Shown here piece after piece: positions 38,001 through 45,420 of a stretch of 64,000 bases of DNA (the stretch's first letter is position 1; each line of letters begins with the position of its first letter). The DNA is from Siphonodentalium dalli (Eukaryota; Mollusca; Scaphopoda; Gadilida; Siphonodentaliidae). Below the pieces are notes generated by a model, which did no database searches, was not told the origin of the DNA, and worked only from the letters and a program-made list of their open reading frames with translations. A program made the translations under genes and the position numbers. Location: the NCBI GenBank assembly GCA_032622095.1, contig CP136061.1, forward strand, positions 55,067,762 through 55,131,761. Direction: 5' to 3'.

Positions 38001-40797
38001 TCCATTAGCTAAGAAAGAGCAAAATTTGATAATTACACTAGGGGCGGATCATGTCAAAGTGACAGTTGAGCATTTGCCACGTCGACACGCAAATTCGAAT
38101 GTCACAATAAAGTGTCCAATGTGTAATGATATATCCAACTCAAAATACCTTGTTGTGTTGATATGTTGATATGTAATTATAAGCAATAATTTCTGTTATA
38201 AATATAACTACTGTTTGTCTTTAAACTGTGTAATTACATTAGGAAACAGAGATTATTCCTACCAAAGGTACGAACTGCAGCCTGTGCCAAATTTAGTCAT
38301 GCAAAGAGTAAAATCCAAGATGGCTGCTGACGGCCATGTTTTTTAGCCTAATGACCCCAAAATGACTCGTTTCCCATCTACATGTCAATATTAAAATCCA
38401 TGACAAATTTCATAATGATCCGACCTGTAGCCTGTATTGTTGATGCCTCACACATGCACACACACACGGACCACGGATACCAAGCCATGGCAACAGCTCA
38501 AACTCTGCTAAGTAAAGTTGAGCTAAAAATAGATAAGACTATTTCTTCATTACCAATAATCCCTCAGTTACCAGTTACAGCAAGTTGAACTCTTTGTTTA
38601 CATACACTTATGTTACAGTAGAGCGAAATATGTCCACAAACACCGCTATTTTTTCCCCAAGTTATCCTATGTAGTCACGAAACAAAGAATACAATTAATA
38701 ACTATTTGATGAAAATGACGAGATTGCATTGATTGTAATCAGACACATAGAGATGTGTATTCTCTAGTTAACTCCTTCGTAGCTAAACTGAGATCACTCT
38801 ATCATACGTGTTTTAGACTTAAAATGAAAAAATATATTACTTGCACCATTGTACATATGTTCTGGTAATTACATTAGTGAGTAAAAATTTAACACATTGA
38901 AGCACCAAATTTTGTGATATTATAAAGTTATTATACAATGTTGTGTACAGTATGTGTTTTTCTTGTACGAGTCCAGGTTGTGGTAAAAAGTTATATTGGA
39001 CGAGTGACACACAGTGAGTCATATTGGACTGCGTGTCTCGTCCAATATGACTTTTCACCACAACCTGGATGAGTACAAGAAAAACTCATACTGTACACAA
39101 CATTGTATAATGACATTTTTATTATCCATCTGTATGGTTATCCAAATTTTGGGAATAAAACTTTTGTGGTTAGTTTTGGTATTTGTTGGCACTTAATTCT
39201 CTATAAAAGCCTGTATTTTGATCATCAGAAAGCATGATTTGGAACAGTAAACACGGAAAAAAAACTCATTGCGGAAGTGAAACGTCTGCTTTTTCCACAA
39301 GTTTTGTGCGCGCATCACAATTTCACGATTCATTTCGCAATCGAGTTAATTCGTGACATCACAGAGTCCCGATAAAAAAGTCATATTGCACACTTGGGAG
39401 TCCAATATGACATTCGGGAGTCCAACATGACTTTTTCCCGCATTATCACATGGCGGCTTTTGCCCAATCAGAACTAGTGCTAGTTAAGGGATGGATATAT
39501 TACATGCTAGTTCCTAGAAATACAGTGTTATTGCTGTTCCATATATACGCATCTCGTTGACGTTCGCATCAACTATGAAACTGGAACTATAAAGTAAAAG
39601 CATCATCACACATGACAAAACAAGCCCTGTATATGCCTAAATAAACCTTGTAAGCCTGTAATTTTTAATGCACAGATTATAGGACAGGTGATGTGCAATA
39701 AACACAGAACGATATGTGTCAGGGCATAAAATCCATTTAATTTTGCGAGAATCACTGAAAAGCACTGAAAATTGAAAAGTTTCGCGAGAATCATTACAAG
39801 AATCGATTCTGTGATTCTTGTCAAATCTTGAGGCCTGCATGTGTTAATGGGTTTGTTGAAGTGCCATCGTGGAAGGACACACTTGTCGTTCTGTGTATAT
39901 ATATAACGTTCGATCAGTTCAACATTTCATAAAAAAATGGGAATAAGACAATAATTGAATCGAATCTTGAGGCCTGCATGTGTTGTTAATGGGTGTGTTG
40001 AAGTGCCATCATGGAAGGATAGAACTTGAGGCTGCATGCCGTATCAACAAACCCATCAACACACTTCTGTGTATATATATAACATTCGATCGGTTCAACA
40101 TAAGACAATAATTGAAGTGATGCACATTTATTCTCTTATAGGATTTTTCGGTAATAATTCCAGACATAATGACAAAGTAAAATGCATGACATAGAGTAAC
40201 TTCCTTGCCGATGATCGCCGGCAACATCAGAATGAAAATGTTGAGATTGATCTGATATATTGATTTTCCGACCAACATTTATGTGGTCATCTGCGCAATC
40301 TTGACCAAGAGCTGATAATTTTGATAAAAAATAGACTTTCAAGAGTAGAGAAACATGGGCCTATGACTACGATTGAAGACCTAAACGTAGTAAATTGGAA
40401 GTACATGAATAACTGTCAAAAATTTATTTCTTAGTTGGGAATGTAGTGTCTGGAGATGTAGATCTAGTGCTGAAATGATTATCCAACTAATCGACAACAT
40501 CATGATTATTAAATTAGTCGATCCCTAAATCTACTAGTCAATTCGTCGGGGAAAAACCACTACTTATATGCTGTAGGCCTGCAGGCCATGTACAAATAAT
40601 GTGAGTTTTATGTATTTTTGCCATGTTAATATTACCACGCAATATTGAAGTGAGCTTCATAATTTCAATAATTGTATGCAAGCACTACAAAATATGTGTA
40701 CTACAATATATTTCCAGAACAATCGAGGATGGCATTAGAAGAACTGTCATTTGATGACTCACGGAAGATGAAGCAAGTCACATGGACAGTTTACTGA
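14696..40797 (+). CDS. AMN1: AMN1 homolog, leucine-rich-repeat protein, 7 exons, 270 aa
   Basis: CDS exons are 14696-14763, 20800-20932, 25359-25503, 28083-28300, 29359-29415, 36776-36887 and 40718-40797. All introns are GT-AG and every phase agrees, giving 270 residues; vertebrate AMN1 is about 258. Exons 1-2 align without a gap to the vertebrate N-terminus (LPLNIKNRVLNLMSKRG against LPPNIKDRLIKIMSMQG). Exons 3-6 hold cysteine-type leucine-rich repeats (CLNVTDEAVVAIAQSCPDL, CKQITDRSLEAL, CVNLTDEAVEAVTQMCP), and the protein ends KQVTWTVY as in vertebrates. There is no F-box, so it is not an FBXL protein. Yeast Amn1 antagonises the mitotic exit network; the animal protein is poorly characterised, so function here is family inference. 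Introns total about 25 kb and are packed with mobile elements. The gene looks intact. Confidence 0.93.
14899..15736. mobile_element. Non-autonomous hAT element in AMN1 intron 1
   Basis: Both ends carry CAGGGGTGGCGCCA as an inverted repeat, and CATGCTCG is duplicated at 14891-14898 and 15737-15744. The 8-bp duplication and CAGGG-type end are hAT features. Subterminal CCCCGTCGGGGA phrases recur at both ends. There is no transposase. It lies 135 bp after exon 1. Confidence 0.88.
15755..16570. mobile_element. Foldback element with TACCATGG-rich ends
   Basis: ATGGTAAAATTTACTGTGCA occurs at both ends (15795 and 16505). The body is inverted: TATAGACAAGTATGGAAAGC near 16002 faces GCTTTCCATACTTGTCTATA near 16363, and the outer parts around TTATCAAAATCC face GGATTTTGATAA. 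The boundaries are approximate. Confidence 0.65.
16668..16790. repeat. CTTAAG-centred palindrome cluster 1
   Basis: Several copies of palindromes of the type TTGTGCTTAAGCACAA or TTGCGCTTAAGCGCAA lie close together, some decayed. The same motif recurs at 18735-18940 and 19080-19178. Confidence 0.75.
16790..17830 (-). repeat. Tandem array of ~130-175 bp unit (AAGATGGC family), ~7 copies
   Basis: On the - strand each unit reads AAATCCAAGATGGCTGC, GGCCATGTTTTTTGGCC, a GAATGACCCCAAAATGACTC block, CCATCTACATGTCAAT, CATGACAAATTTCATGATGA and TACGACCTGTAGCC. About seven units are seen, of unequal length. Open frames through it are by-products of the repeat. The same unit occurs at 38250-38520, 43083-43893, 47340-49190 and 49563-49790. 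Confidence 0.85.
18165..18610. repeat. Degenerate direct duplication
   Basis: GAAGCAAGCCCTCAGTGACA near 18182 and GTAAGCAAGCCCTCATGCAG near 18413 begin two related ~235-bp stretches, each with CCAT-TAT and ATACTGATAAT-like phrases followed by TTAGGGTTT. Confidence 0.45.
18735..18940. repeat. CTTAAG-centred palindrome cluster 2
   Basis: About eight palindromes of the form (A/T)TTGYGCTTAAGCRCAA occur within 200 bp, most separated by only a few bases. Confidence 0.85.
19080..19178. repeat. CTTAAG-centred palindrome cluster 3
   Basis: Four intact and one decayed member of the palindrome family lie in about 100 bp with ~22-bp spacing. Confidence 0.8.
19255..19900. repeat. TACCATGGTA-rich stretch in AMN1 intron 1
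   Basis: Many copies of ACCATGGTA, ACCATAGTA and similar near-palindromes occur throughout. They are related to the ends of the foldback element at 15755-16570. No boundary was resolved. Confidence 0.5.
20800..20932 (+). CDS. AMN1: AMN1 exon 2
   Basis: The acceptor is ATATTTCAG and the donor GTGAGA. The exon completes the split Leu and then encodes residues 24-67, including DEIERLPLNIKNRVLNLMSK and GTLTDSNIHK. It ends on a whole codon. Confidence 0.92.
21128..22155. mobile_element. Inverted-repeat element, probably hAT-like, in intron 2
   Basis: The left end TAGAGGTGCTATGATTATTG and the right end (inverse TAGCGGTGCCACTATTAATC) match, followed on both sides by ATAATCGATAATCGGT-type sequence. 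Ends of this style are typical of hAT elements. I did not find a matching 8-bp target duplication. The open frames inside have no transposase motif. Confidence 0.6.
23107..24418. mobile_element. GTCCCCCGAC-ended element with satellite core
   Basis: GTCCCCCGAC at 23107-23116 and its inverse GTCGGGGGAC at 24409-24418 bound the element. The left end also forms a hairpin with GTCGGAGGAC at 23123-23132. Next come CCGTCCGTCC-type repeats and then the 191-bp array. It interrupts a unit of the surrounding tandem repeat, which fixes it as a later insertion. Confidence 0.7.
23170..24250. repeat. 191-192 bp satellite, ~6 near-identical copies
   Basis: Copies start near 23170, 23362, 23553, 23744, 23936 and 24127 with GAGATTGGGTACCTTCATGG and differ by only a few bases. 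Differences include the length of a G-run after CATATTTTT. Because 191 is not a multiple of three, the open frames through it change frame from copy to copy, which argues against protein coding. Confidence 0.93.
25359..25503 (+). CDS. AMN1: AMN1 exon 3
   Basis: The acceptor is TTTATTCTAG and the donor GTATGG. The exon encodes residues 68-115 (LLNTGLYVLDLSESDVTDKA, then LVHLRKCPNLKKIDLNSAKV and SRTDITTP), the first recognisable leucine-rich repeats. It ends one base into a Gly codon. The exon begins about 35 bp after a tandem repeat array ends. Confidence 0.92.
25980..26440 (-). repeat. Dispersed module repeat, inverted relative to 230-690
   Basis: CCGGATTGACCACTCG, a (GTCC/GTCT)n tract, GTAGACACTTTACGCAAAAT, GCGATAACTCAAA, GGAACCAAATTT and GAGTTATGGCCC occur in the reverse order and strand compared with 230-690. 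Confidence 0.7.
27795..28035. mobile_element. Truncated copy of palindrome-bounded cassette, next to AMN1 exon 4
   Basis: The last 93 bp (27943-28035) form a near-perfect palindrome starting GCAGAATGAGGTCCCCAGAG and ending with its inverse. The upstream ~150 bp match the spacer of the complete copies at 33901-34255 and 53203-53577. The outer left palindrome is missing here. Confidence 0.8.
28083..28300 (+). CDS. AMN1: AMN1 exon 4
   Basis: The acceptor is AATTTTTCAG and the donor GTAAGT. The exon completes Gly116 and encodes residues 117-188, the central cysteine-containing LRRs (ILSIAQYCHKLQAVYLRRC, LNVTDEAVVAIAQSCPDLKE, LNIGGCKQITDRSLEALGQN). A mobile palindrome ends only 47 bp upstream of the exon. 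Confidence 0.95.
28498..28700. repeat. Poly-C / AATTTCCAACC repeat fragment in intron 4
   Basis: GGGATGTGGCTAGAGGGTCT, AGAATTTCCAACC, then a run of about 20 C resemble the 13140-14470 family and the copy at 44575-44765. Confidence 0.55.
29359..29415 (+). CDS. AMN1: AMN1 exon 5
   Basis: The acceptor is TATGACAG and the donor GTTAGT. The exon is 19 codons, ITDMGVYNLVSGCPSQTLK, matching the vertebrate VSDSGVIALVSG-C segment. It is short, but its position, phase and sequence all fit. A minisatellite begins a dozen bases past the donor. Confidence 0.9.
29428..29520. repeat. Minisatellite just after AMN1 exon 5
   Basis: About four copies of a ~23-26 bp unit, GAGAATAGGAGTGTAGTCAG plus AAC, start 12 bases after the exon 5 donor. 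Copies are nearly identical. Confidence 0.9.
29554..33784. mobile_element. 4.2-kb TTAA-flanked DNA element in AMN1 intron 5
   Basis: TTAA at 29550-29553 and 33785-33788 flank inverted ends of the form CC(C/T)TTTCATGxCxGGA. Further homologous inverted sequence follows (GGGCATTTTTCAAAAAA near 29709, inverse near 33705). TTAA targets and CCCTTT-type ends are typical of piggyBac-like elements. No transposase is visible; the open frames are short. Both arms carry many copies of a GGTAACAGTAGGGAC-like motif. The core includes one AAGATGGC fragment (about 31380-31450) and a ~33-base poly-C run (32019-32048 region). Confidence 0.75.
29890..33345. repeat. Interspersed GGTAACAGTAGGGAC-like motifs (~11 copies)
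   Basis: Copies or close variants lie near 29896 (inverse), 30238, 30278, 30450, 30469, 30625, 32755-32795 (inverse, twice), 32938-32970 (inverse, twice), 32980, 33132 and 33325. They fall in two clusters, in the left and right arms of the TTAA element, with none seen between about 30660 and 32750. Confidence 0.8.
33901..34255. mobile_element. Palindrome-bounded cassette, complete copy
   Basis: A palindrome at 33901-33976 (AGAATGAGGTCCCCAGAGGG and its inverse) and a second at 34163-34255 bound a ~190-bp spacer containing TAGTTGAGTTTCTCTGTATT and CCCAATGGGT. The layout is the same at 53203-53577. Confidence 0.8.
34505..35085. mobile_element. 581-bp TTAA-flanked inverted-repeat element
   Basis: The ends are AGGGGGTACTGTACGCCA and its near-perfect inverse, flanked by TTAA at 34501-34504 and 35086-35089. 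The interior is AT-rich and non-coding. The end sequence differs from the CCCTTTCA group, so it is a separate family. Confidence 0.85.
35405..35490 (+). repeat. Two decayed copies of the AMN1 exon-6 acceptor unit
   Basis: TTTTTTTCAG followed by GAGGTTCATATTACCTGCTA, then TTACTGATGTGGCAG, then TATTTTTCAGAAGGTTCATA. The resemblance to exon 6's start is clear. They are separated from the main array by the element at 35491-36231. Confidence 0.8.
35491..36231. mobile_element. hAT-like element inserted in the exon-6 acceptor array
   Basis: The left end TAGGGCCCTGCCAGTCG and the right end (inverse TAGGGGCCTGCGAATCGATT) are related. AATCGAATCGAATCAGAC lies inside the right end. Array copies lie on both sides. 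A perfect 8-bp duplication was not found; GTTCATAC and GTTCATTT are near the two edges. Confidence 0.55.
36232..36775 (+). repeat. Tandem array of exon-6 3' splice site plus exon start, ~9 copies upstream of exon 6
   Basis: Units of 60-62 bp each contain a T-rich tract, CAG, GAGGTTCATATAAGCGGCTG, a TTAATCTxACTGATGAGGCAG stretch, then AATATAATATT. Copies begin near 36232, 36291, 36352, 36412, 36473, 36534, 36595, 36657 and 36718. The tenth is the real exon 6. None of the upstream copies contains the rest of the exon or a 5' splice site. The last spacing is 61 bases, so using the preceding acceptor would shift the frame. Confidence 0.93.
36776..36887 (+). CDS. AMN1: AMN1 exon 6
   Basis: The acceptor is ATTTTTTCAG and the donor GTAATA. 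The exon encodes EVHISGCVNLTDEAVEAVTQ, then MCPKISLLIFHGCPKMT, plus one base of a split Glu codon. It is the last and only complete member of a tandem array of acceptor-plus-exon-start copies lying immediately upstream. Confidence 0.93.
36990..37835. repeat. Tandem repeats of ~165 bp in AMN1 intron 6
   Basis: Two copies of a unit starting TTATTGATTTAAAATGTTAT (37005 and 37171) are followed by about four copies of a unit with TATGAGTTCACCTGACCA, GAGTTCGCAAGCCAGGTCCG, GACGACGTCACAGGG and CAACGGATTTCAAAGAT. All share the CAACGGATTTCAAAGATTTT phrase. Confidence 0.85.
38245..38530 (+). repeat. Single AAGATGGC-family unit with conserved hairpin end
   Basis: One repeat unit (38290-38420) is followed by GGATACCAAGCCATGGCAAC and AGCTCAAACTCTGC-TAAG-TAAAGTTGAGCTAA, the same terminal hairpin that ends the longer arrays. 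Confidence 0.75.
38931..39111. repeat. Large palindrome with TCATATTGGAC motifs
   Basis: The left arm 38931-39004 and right arm 39038-39111 are ~74-bp inverted copies with few mismatches. The 33-bp centre contains GACACACAGTG and another GTCATATTGGAC. The motif recurs inverted at about 39388-39430. Its origin is unknown; it may be a small mobile hairpin. Confidence 0.85.
39828..40110. repeat. Direct duplication in AMN1 intron 6
   Basis: CTTGAGGCCTGCATGTGTTA, GTTGAAGTGCCATC, TGGAAGGA and CTGTGTATATATATAAC then TTCGATC-GTTCAACAT occur in order at about 39828-39930 and again at about 39965-40105. The second copy has a small inverted insertion. Confidence 0.75.
40718..40797 (+). CDS. AMN1: AMN1 exon 7 (C-terminus and stop)
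   Basis: The acceptor is TATTTCCAG. The exon completes the split Glu and encodes QSRMALEELSFDDSRKMKQV then TWTVY and TGA at 40795-40797. The terminal KQVTWTVY is identical to the vertebrate ending. Confidence 0.93.
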
Positions 40798-40923
40798 AGC
40801 ATGATTTACACAGGACCTGTATAGCACTACTTTTATCATTCCAAAAATGATAATGAACATCCTAGAAATTTTATTATCAGAATTATATAATGAGGCGTGA
40901 AACAGCGTATCATCCCTAGTATA

Positions 40924-41600
40924 CAGTAATGCCCTAAATAATCGACTCCTTAACCACAGCAGAATTATGGGTAATTTTTCAGGATTTTGTCTGAAATATG
41001 GCTTGTTGCCATTCATCCGAAAGCTCTGAGAAATATGGGTAATTCTGCTGTGGTGAAAGGCACGGGCAGCGTTCGTTGCAGAAATATTCATATTTGTTGA
41101 AATCGCCATCAAAAGAAGGAATATTAAAATATATATAGTTTTGTTCATATGCCAAACACAATCAGCGCGTAAATAGTATGTTGTCATCAAGACGTACGAT
41201 GGTGTACGTAAACAAGAGCCTGCTCACAGAAATTTTGCTTCTGTTTACATAACACAGCGCAATTATGTTGGTTAATCACACACAAATGATATAAACGCTC
41301 TTTATTATTTCCATATCGGGAAACAGTAACAAATAACGCTCTTTATGTTTGCCATATCCGGATCTAAACAAAAGCCAGATTCAGTAACGTTTTTTGCTTT
41401 AGTTTACTTAACAAAGGCAAAAATTTGACAATAACATACTGTTTGTGCCATATTTCTGATTGGTATAAGAACAAAGTCTGTCTATATTTTACTATTATTT
41501 CTGTTTATGGCAGTTTTTGACGGAGGTGAATATTTTAACAGCATACCCACCGCCAACACCGCCCGGATCTTTAAGGAGTCGATTATTTAGAGCATTACTG
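40924..41600. mobile_element. 677-bp inverted-repeat element in the AMN1 3' region, TA-flanked
   Basis: The ends read CAGTAATGCCCTAAATAATC then GACTCCTTAA, with the near-perfect inverse at the right, flanked by TA at 40922-40923 and 41601-41602. CCACAGCAGAATTATGGGTAA and its inverse form an inner pair near 40955 and 41035. The 41270-41540 part is homologous to 46412-46640. A TA target suggests a Tc1/mariner-like origin, by inference. Confidence 0.85.
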
Positions 41601-41768
41601 TAGTGCTATTTTGATAATTCCCTGAACTGTGATATTCATCATTCCATAGTTGTTTGTACCATTCACATTTATGATTGCTCTAATTTGTTCACGTGTTACA
41701 AAGATATAACTGACATATGCCACATAAAGGCAGTGTCAGGATAATGTGAACATGTTATTTATTTATTA

Positions 41769-41774
41769 AATAAA
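41769..41774 (+). terminator. Candidate AMN1 polyadenylation signal AATAAA
   Basis: This is the first canonical AATAAA I see downstream of the AMN1 stop, followed by T/G-rich sequence. If it is used, the 3' UTR is about 1 kb and contains the whole inverted-repeat element at 40924-41600. A weaker upstream signal cannot be excluded. Confidence 0.35.
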
Positions 41775-41869
41775 AAATGTTTGTTTATTAAATTGTCTGA
41801 CAATTTTGTGTTGAAGCAGAATACTCTCAAGAATATATTGGCCAATATTCTTCACCACTAGACCTTTAA

Positions 41870-42694
41870 CCCTTTCAGTGCCAGATCTTATCGGCCCTAA
41901 TTTACAGTCTGTAAAATCGGCCATTAAAAAATTAAATAAAATAATGTATTTTTTTTGGGTTGAATTTTTGTTGGGTATGCTTAAAGGTACTCAATCCGAA
42001 CAGAGGGTCCCCATCTCAACAGATTCCAACAACAACAATTCGATCAGAGGGTCCTATATTACTATTTCTTTGGCTTTGGGGGTAAAAAATATTTGATTCG
42101 AGTCGAGGAACCCATCAAACAAAGCTCAGAGTTATTAGATATTGATTTTTCAAATTTGTTATTTGCTCGAGATGAGTACTAATAATTGCCGTCAATTTCG
42201 TAACCTGCTCGAGTGTACACCAAAACACTATTCAGACAAGGATGGATAACTCTAAAATCAAGTGGTAATAATAACGCAATTTTGACTGCATTCTGGGCCA
42301 GAAAGTATTCCCGATAATGAAAAAATAATAGATTTCTAAAATCGATATCTAACAAATCTGAGCTTTGATGGGTGACTTCCTCGACTCTAAATCAAATATT
42401 TTTGACCCCCGAAGCCATTGAAATAGTAATTGAGAGGAGTTTTATCGGATTGAGTACCTTTAAGCATGCTGTAACGAATTTAAAAACAAACTGGATAAAA
42501 TCTTAGGGGCATGTTATAACTCAAAACTATCACCAAGTATTCATAGTAATAATTTTGATGCCCATGAAAAACGTAAGATTCCCTGGCACTAAACCTACAA
42601 AATAAGTCTGTTAAAGAATATAATAATAACAAATGATGAAAAATTGTTAGGCCAATGCATTCTCTTATATATGCGAGGCCTGGCACTGAAAGGG
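41870..42694. mobile_element. TTAA-flanked element with nested foldback
   Basis: The ends CCCTTTCAGTGCCAG and the exact inverse are flanked by TTAA at 41866-41869 and 42695-42698. Inside, ATGCTTAAAGGTACTCAATC at about 41978 faces its inverse at about 42467, defining a second nested inverted-repeat element of ~490 bp. The nested part resembles 53700-53880. Confidence 0.88.
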
Positions 42695-42801
42695 TTAAAA
42701 GTGCACCAGTATGTCAGGGTTAATGGACAAAACTACTGGACATTCTGAAACTAGATTATCAAGACCATTTAGTCTTGAATGTCCAGTAGCGAGTACATTA
42801 A

Positions 42802-43007
42802 CACTTCCATTTCTGGAGCTTCCTGAAATGTTTCAAAAACCCTGTACCCACAGGGAGCCTCGCATATATAAGAGAATGCATTTACATTGACCTTGTAAGC
42901 CTGTGCATTCTCTTATATGAGCGAGACTCGCATATATAAATATAAAAGAGAATGCAATGGCACAGGATTTTTAATGCTGAGTCAGCAGAGCTCCCATCAT
43001 GAAAGGG
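42802..43007. mobile_element. Short TTAA-flanked element of the CCCTTTCATG family
   Basis: TTAA at 42798-42801 and 43008-43011. The right end is CATGAAAGGG; the left end is decayed. Internal CGCATATATAAGAGAATGCA and ATGCTGAGTCAGCAGAGCTC match both the 4.2-kb element in intron 5 and the end at 49498. Confidence 0.75.
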
Positions 43008-43082
43008 TTAATGGACTCAAAAGAGTGTTATGTCTCAATATGATAAGTACCCTGGTATGCAAATGAGCAGCATGCCTCTACC

Positions 43083-43893
43083 TACAAGGAAATAAATTGC
43101 TCCCATCTACATGTCAATATTAACATCCATGACAAATTTCTTGATGATCAGACGAACAGTAGGACCTGTAGACCGCGCCAATGGATTTAATTTTGAAATC
43201 AAAGATGGCCGCAAGGGGTCATGTTTTTTGGCCGAATGACCCCAAAATGACTCGTTCCCCATCTACATGTCAATAGCCATGACAACTCTCATAATGATCT
43301 GACAAAAGGTACGACCTGTAGCCTGTGCCAAAGGATTTAGTCATGCAAAGAGTAAAATTCAAGATGGCTGCTGGTGGCCATGTTTTTTGGCCGAATGACC
43401 CCAAAAGGACTCGTTCCCATCTACATGTCATTGTTAACATCCATGACAAATTTCATGAAGATCCAACCAAAGCTACGACCTGTAGCCCAAGCCAAAGGAT
43501 TTAGTCATGCAAAGAGTAAAATCCAAGATGGCTGCTGGCGGCCATGTTTTTTGGCCAAACGACCCCAAAATGACTCGTTTCCCATCTACATGTTAATATT
43601 AACATCCAAGACAAATTTCTTGATGATAAAACGAATAGTACGACCTGTAGTCCGCGCCAATGGATTTAATTTTGAAATCCAAGATGGCCACCAGCGGCCA
43701 TGTTTTTTGGCCGAATGACCCCAGAATGACTCGCTCCCATCTACATGTCAATGTCAACATTCATGACTAATTTCATAAAGATCAGACCATAGGTACAACC
43801 TGTAGCCCGCACCAAAGGAAATTGTTGACTGACACTACGGACGCCAACCCATGGCAATAGCTCAAACTTACAAAGTTGAGCTAACAATGGCGA
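43083..43893 (+). repeat. AAGATGGC-family tandem array, ~4 units, with hairpin end
   Basis: Units are centred near 43205, 43361, 43528 and 43680, and a final unit runs into CCATGGCAATAGCTCAAACT and TACAAAGTTGAGCTAA. The left end was not identified. Confidence 0.85.
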
Positions 43894-44087
43894 CTCGCAG
43901 AGCGACAAAAACACGTGCAATTTAGGACTACTTCACCATATTGTCCCTTAAAGACGAAAAAGCTAATTATGTCCCTCCTCACGTTGGTCATTATTGAAGA
44001 CAGTTCTGATCGCGACTGTACTAATTCATTCAGGGCGTGCTTCAAATTATTGACATAGCATGTAACGTCAGCATGGCACATGCTCAA
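43881..44087 (-). CDS. Possible first exon of an unknown gene
   Basis: An open frame starting at an ATG (44087) reads MSMCHADVTCYVNNLKHALN then ELVQSRSELSSIMTNVRRDI and ISFFVFKGQYG. The helical, non-repetitive composition looks more protein-like than other spurious frames here. After about 51 codons a weak donor (TATG then GTGAAG, near 43934) is present, and the frame then runs into a repeat end before its stop. No family was recognised and no partner exon was found. It may equally be chance. Confidence 0.2.
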   Translation of the reverse strand: MSMCHADVTCYVNNLKHALNELVQSRSELSSIMTNVRRDIISFFVFKGQYGEVVLNCTCFCRSASRHC

Positions 44088-44334
44088 CCAGAAACTACAC
44101 GTGCATTGTAATGAGGTCAGTTGTTGAATCTATTTCGTATGGATCCACGCGATTCAACTTCATATTACACGGGATATATCACACAGGTGTATTGCCATGC
44201 TAAAATATAATCATACCAGACTGTTTGGACGATGCCAATAACTTCTTTTTAGGTTGTTATAACTGCGTTTTACATTCAATACTACGGTTGTATTGTGTAC
44301 GTTTATTAAAGCATGCATATAGCGCTTAGATACT

Positions 44335-44460
44335 AGAATGTTTTTGTTTGTTTTGACAATCGGTAAAAGCCGATGTTCAACTGCGAGTTACGATTAATAT
44401 CCGATGGGCTATTATCGGCCGATGGCGATTCCGATTATCGGAACATCACTAATTACCATA
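44335..44460. mobile_element. Solo end of a hAT-like element
   Basis: GATTCCGATTATCGGAACAT then CACTA resembles a common hAT terminus (TAGTGATGTTCCGATAATCG when inverted). No partner end was located. Confidence 0.35.
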
Positions 44461-44879
44461 TATCCAAACAAGACAGTCAATGACTGGGGTTGCTCACCAG
44501 ACTGCGACTCTGGAGACCACAAGTCAGAACTTTTCATATATCACTTTAAAAGTAGATCTAAACAGGATATGTGGCTAGAGAGACTTCACGCATGTAGATT
44601 GGTGAACATCCACCTTGAAATTACCAACTGTACACTACTGATCACCCCCCTCCTCCAGCTCAATAAGTCCCCTCCCGACCGGGCTCCAGACTCTCAAGTC
44701 TTAGGTTGGAATTTCACAACCGACACAAACTTTCTCAATTGTTGGAAATTTTCCAATCTCACAAGTGCCTTTTTATAAAACCATTTAGACATGTTTGAAG
44801 CCAAATATCCACGGACCCAAAATACCATACATGTATGTCAGATTAATCAGTCAGGTGGTTCCAAGGTAGATGTTTTAAT

Positions 44880-45420
44880 GAATTTGGTATTTCAAAGATT
44901 TTATTAGACACAAAAGTGTTAACTCCCCATAGCCCCGCCATTTCTTGACAGGTTGACCTCATTTAAAAAAATCTGAATCTCAGTCACTAAAGGATCCTCC
45001 ATACTATATATAAGCTAAATAGTCCAACCTCTCTTGAGAAGACATTTTAAGAATTACTATAGAGACATATAGTTATGTCCCTGGTAACCACCCTATTTAA
45101 CCTGGTGACCCCATCTGAATAAATTTGAATCCCAGACACCAAAGAACCCTTCATACTAATACTAAATATCAGTAAATTAGACCCGATAGTCCTTGTGAAG
45201 GAAGCATATTAAGAGGGAAACTGTCCTTAGCTTGGCCCTTATTTAACCAGGTGACCCTATTTGTTAAAATCTGAATTGCAGTCAAACAAGGACATTCCAT
45301 GCTAAATGAGCCAACTATTTCTTGCAAACATATTTTAACAATTACTATGTGGTGAAAGTTATGTCTCTGCCCTTATTTGACTTTGTGATCCCATTTTCAC
45401 AAATCGACACATGCTATTTG
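44880..45420. repeat. Degenerate tandem repeats with TTGACCT-GTGACCCCATTTGAA modules
   Basis: Phrases ACCTGGTGACCCCAT, AATTTGAATCCCAGACACCA and AAGAATTACTATAGAG recur about four times with ~125-bp spacing. Related modules occur at 47120-47260 and 49190-49440; the latter ends in GGACGGACAGACGGATGACG. Confidence 0.6.

Noticed and set aside
40759-41190. 143-codon - strand open frame
   Set aside because: It lies across AMN1 exon 7 and the inverted-repeat element and has no domain.
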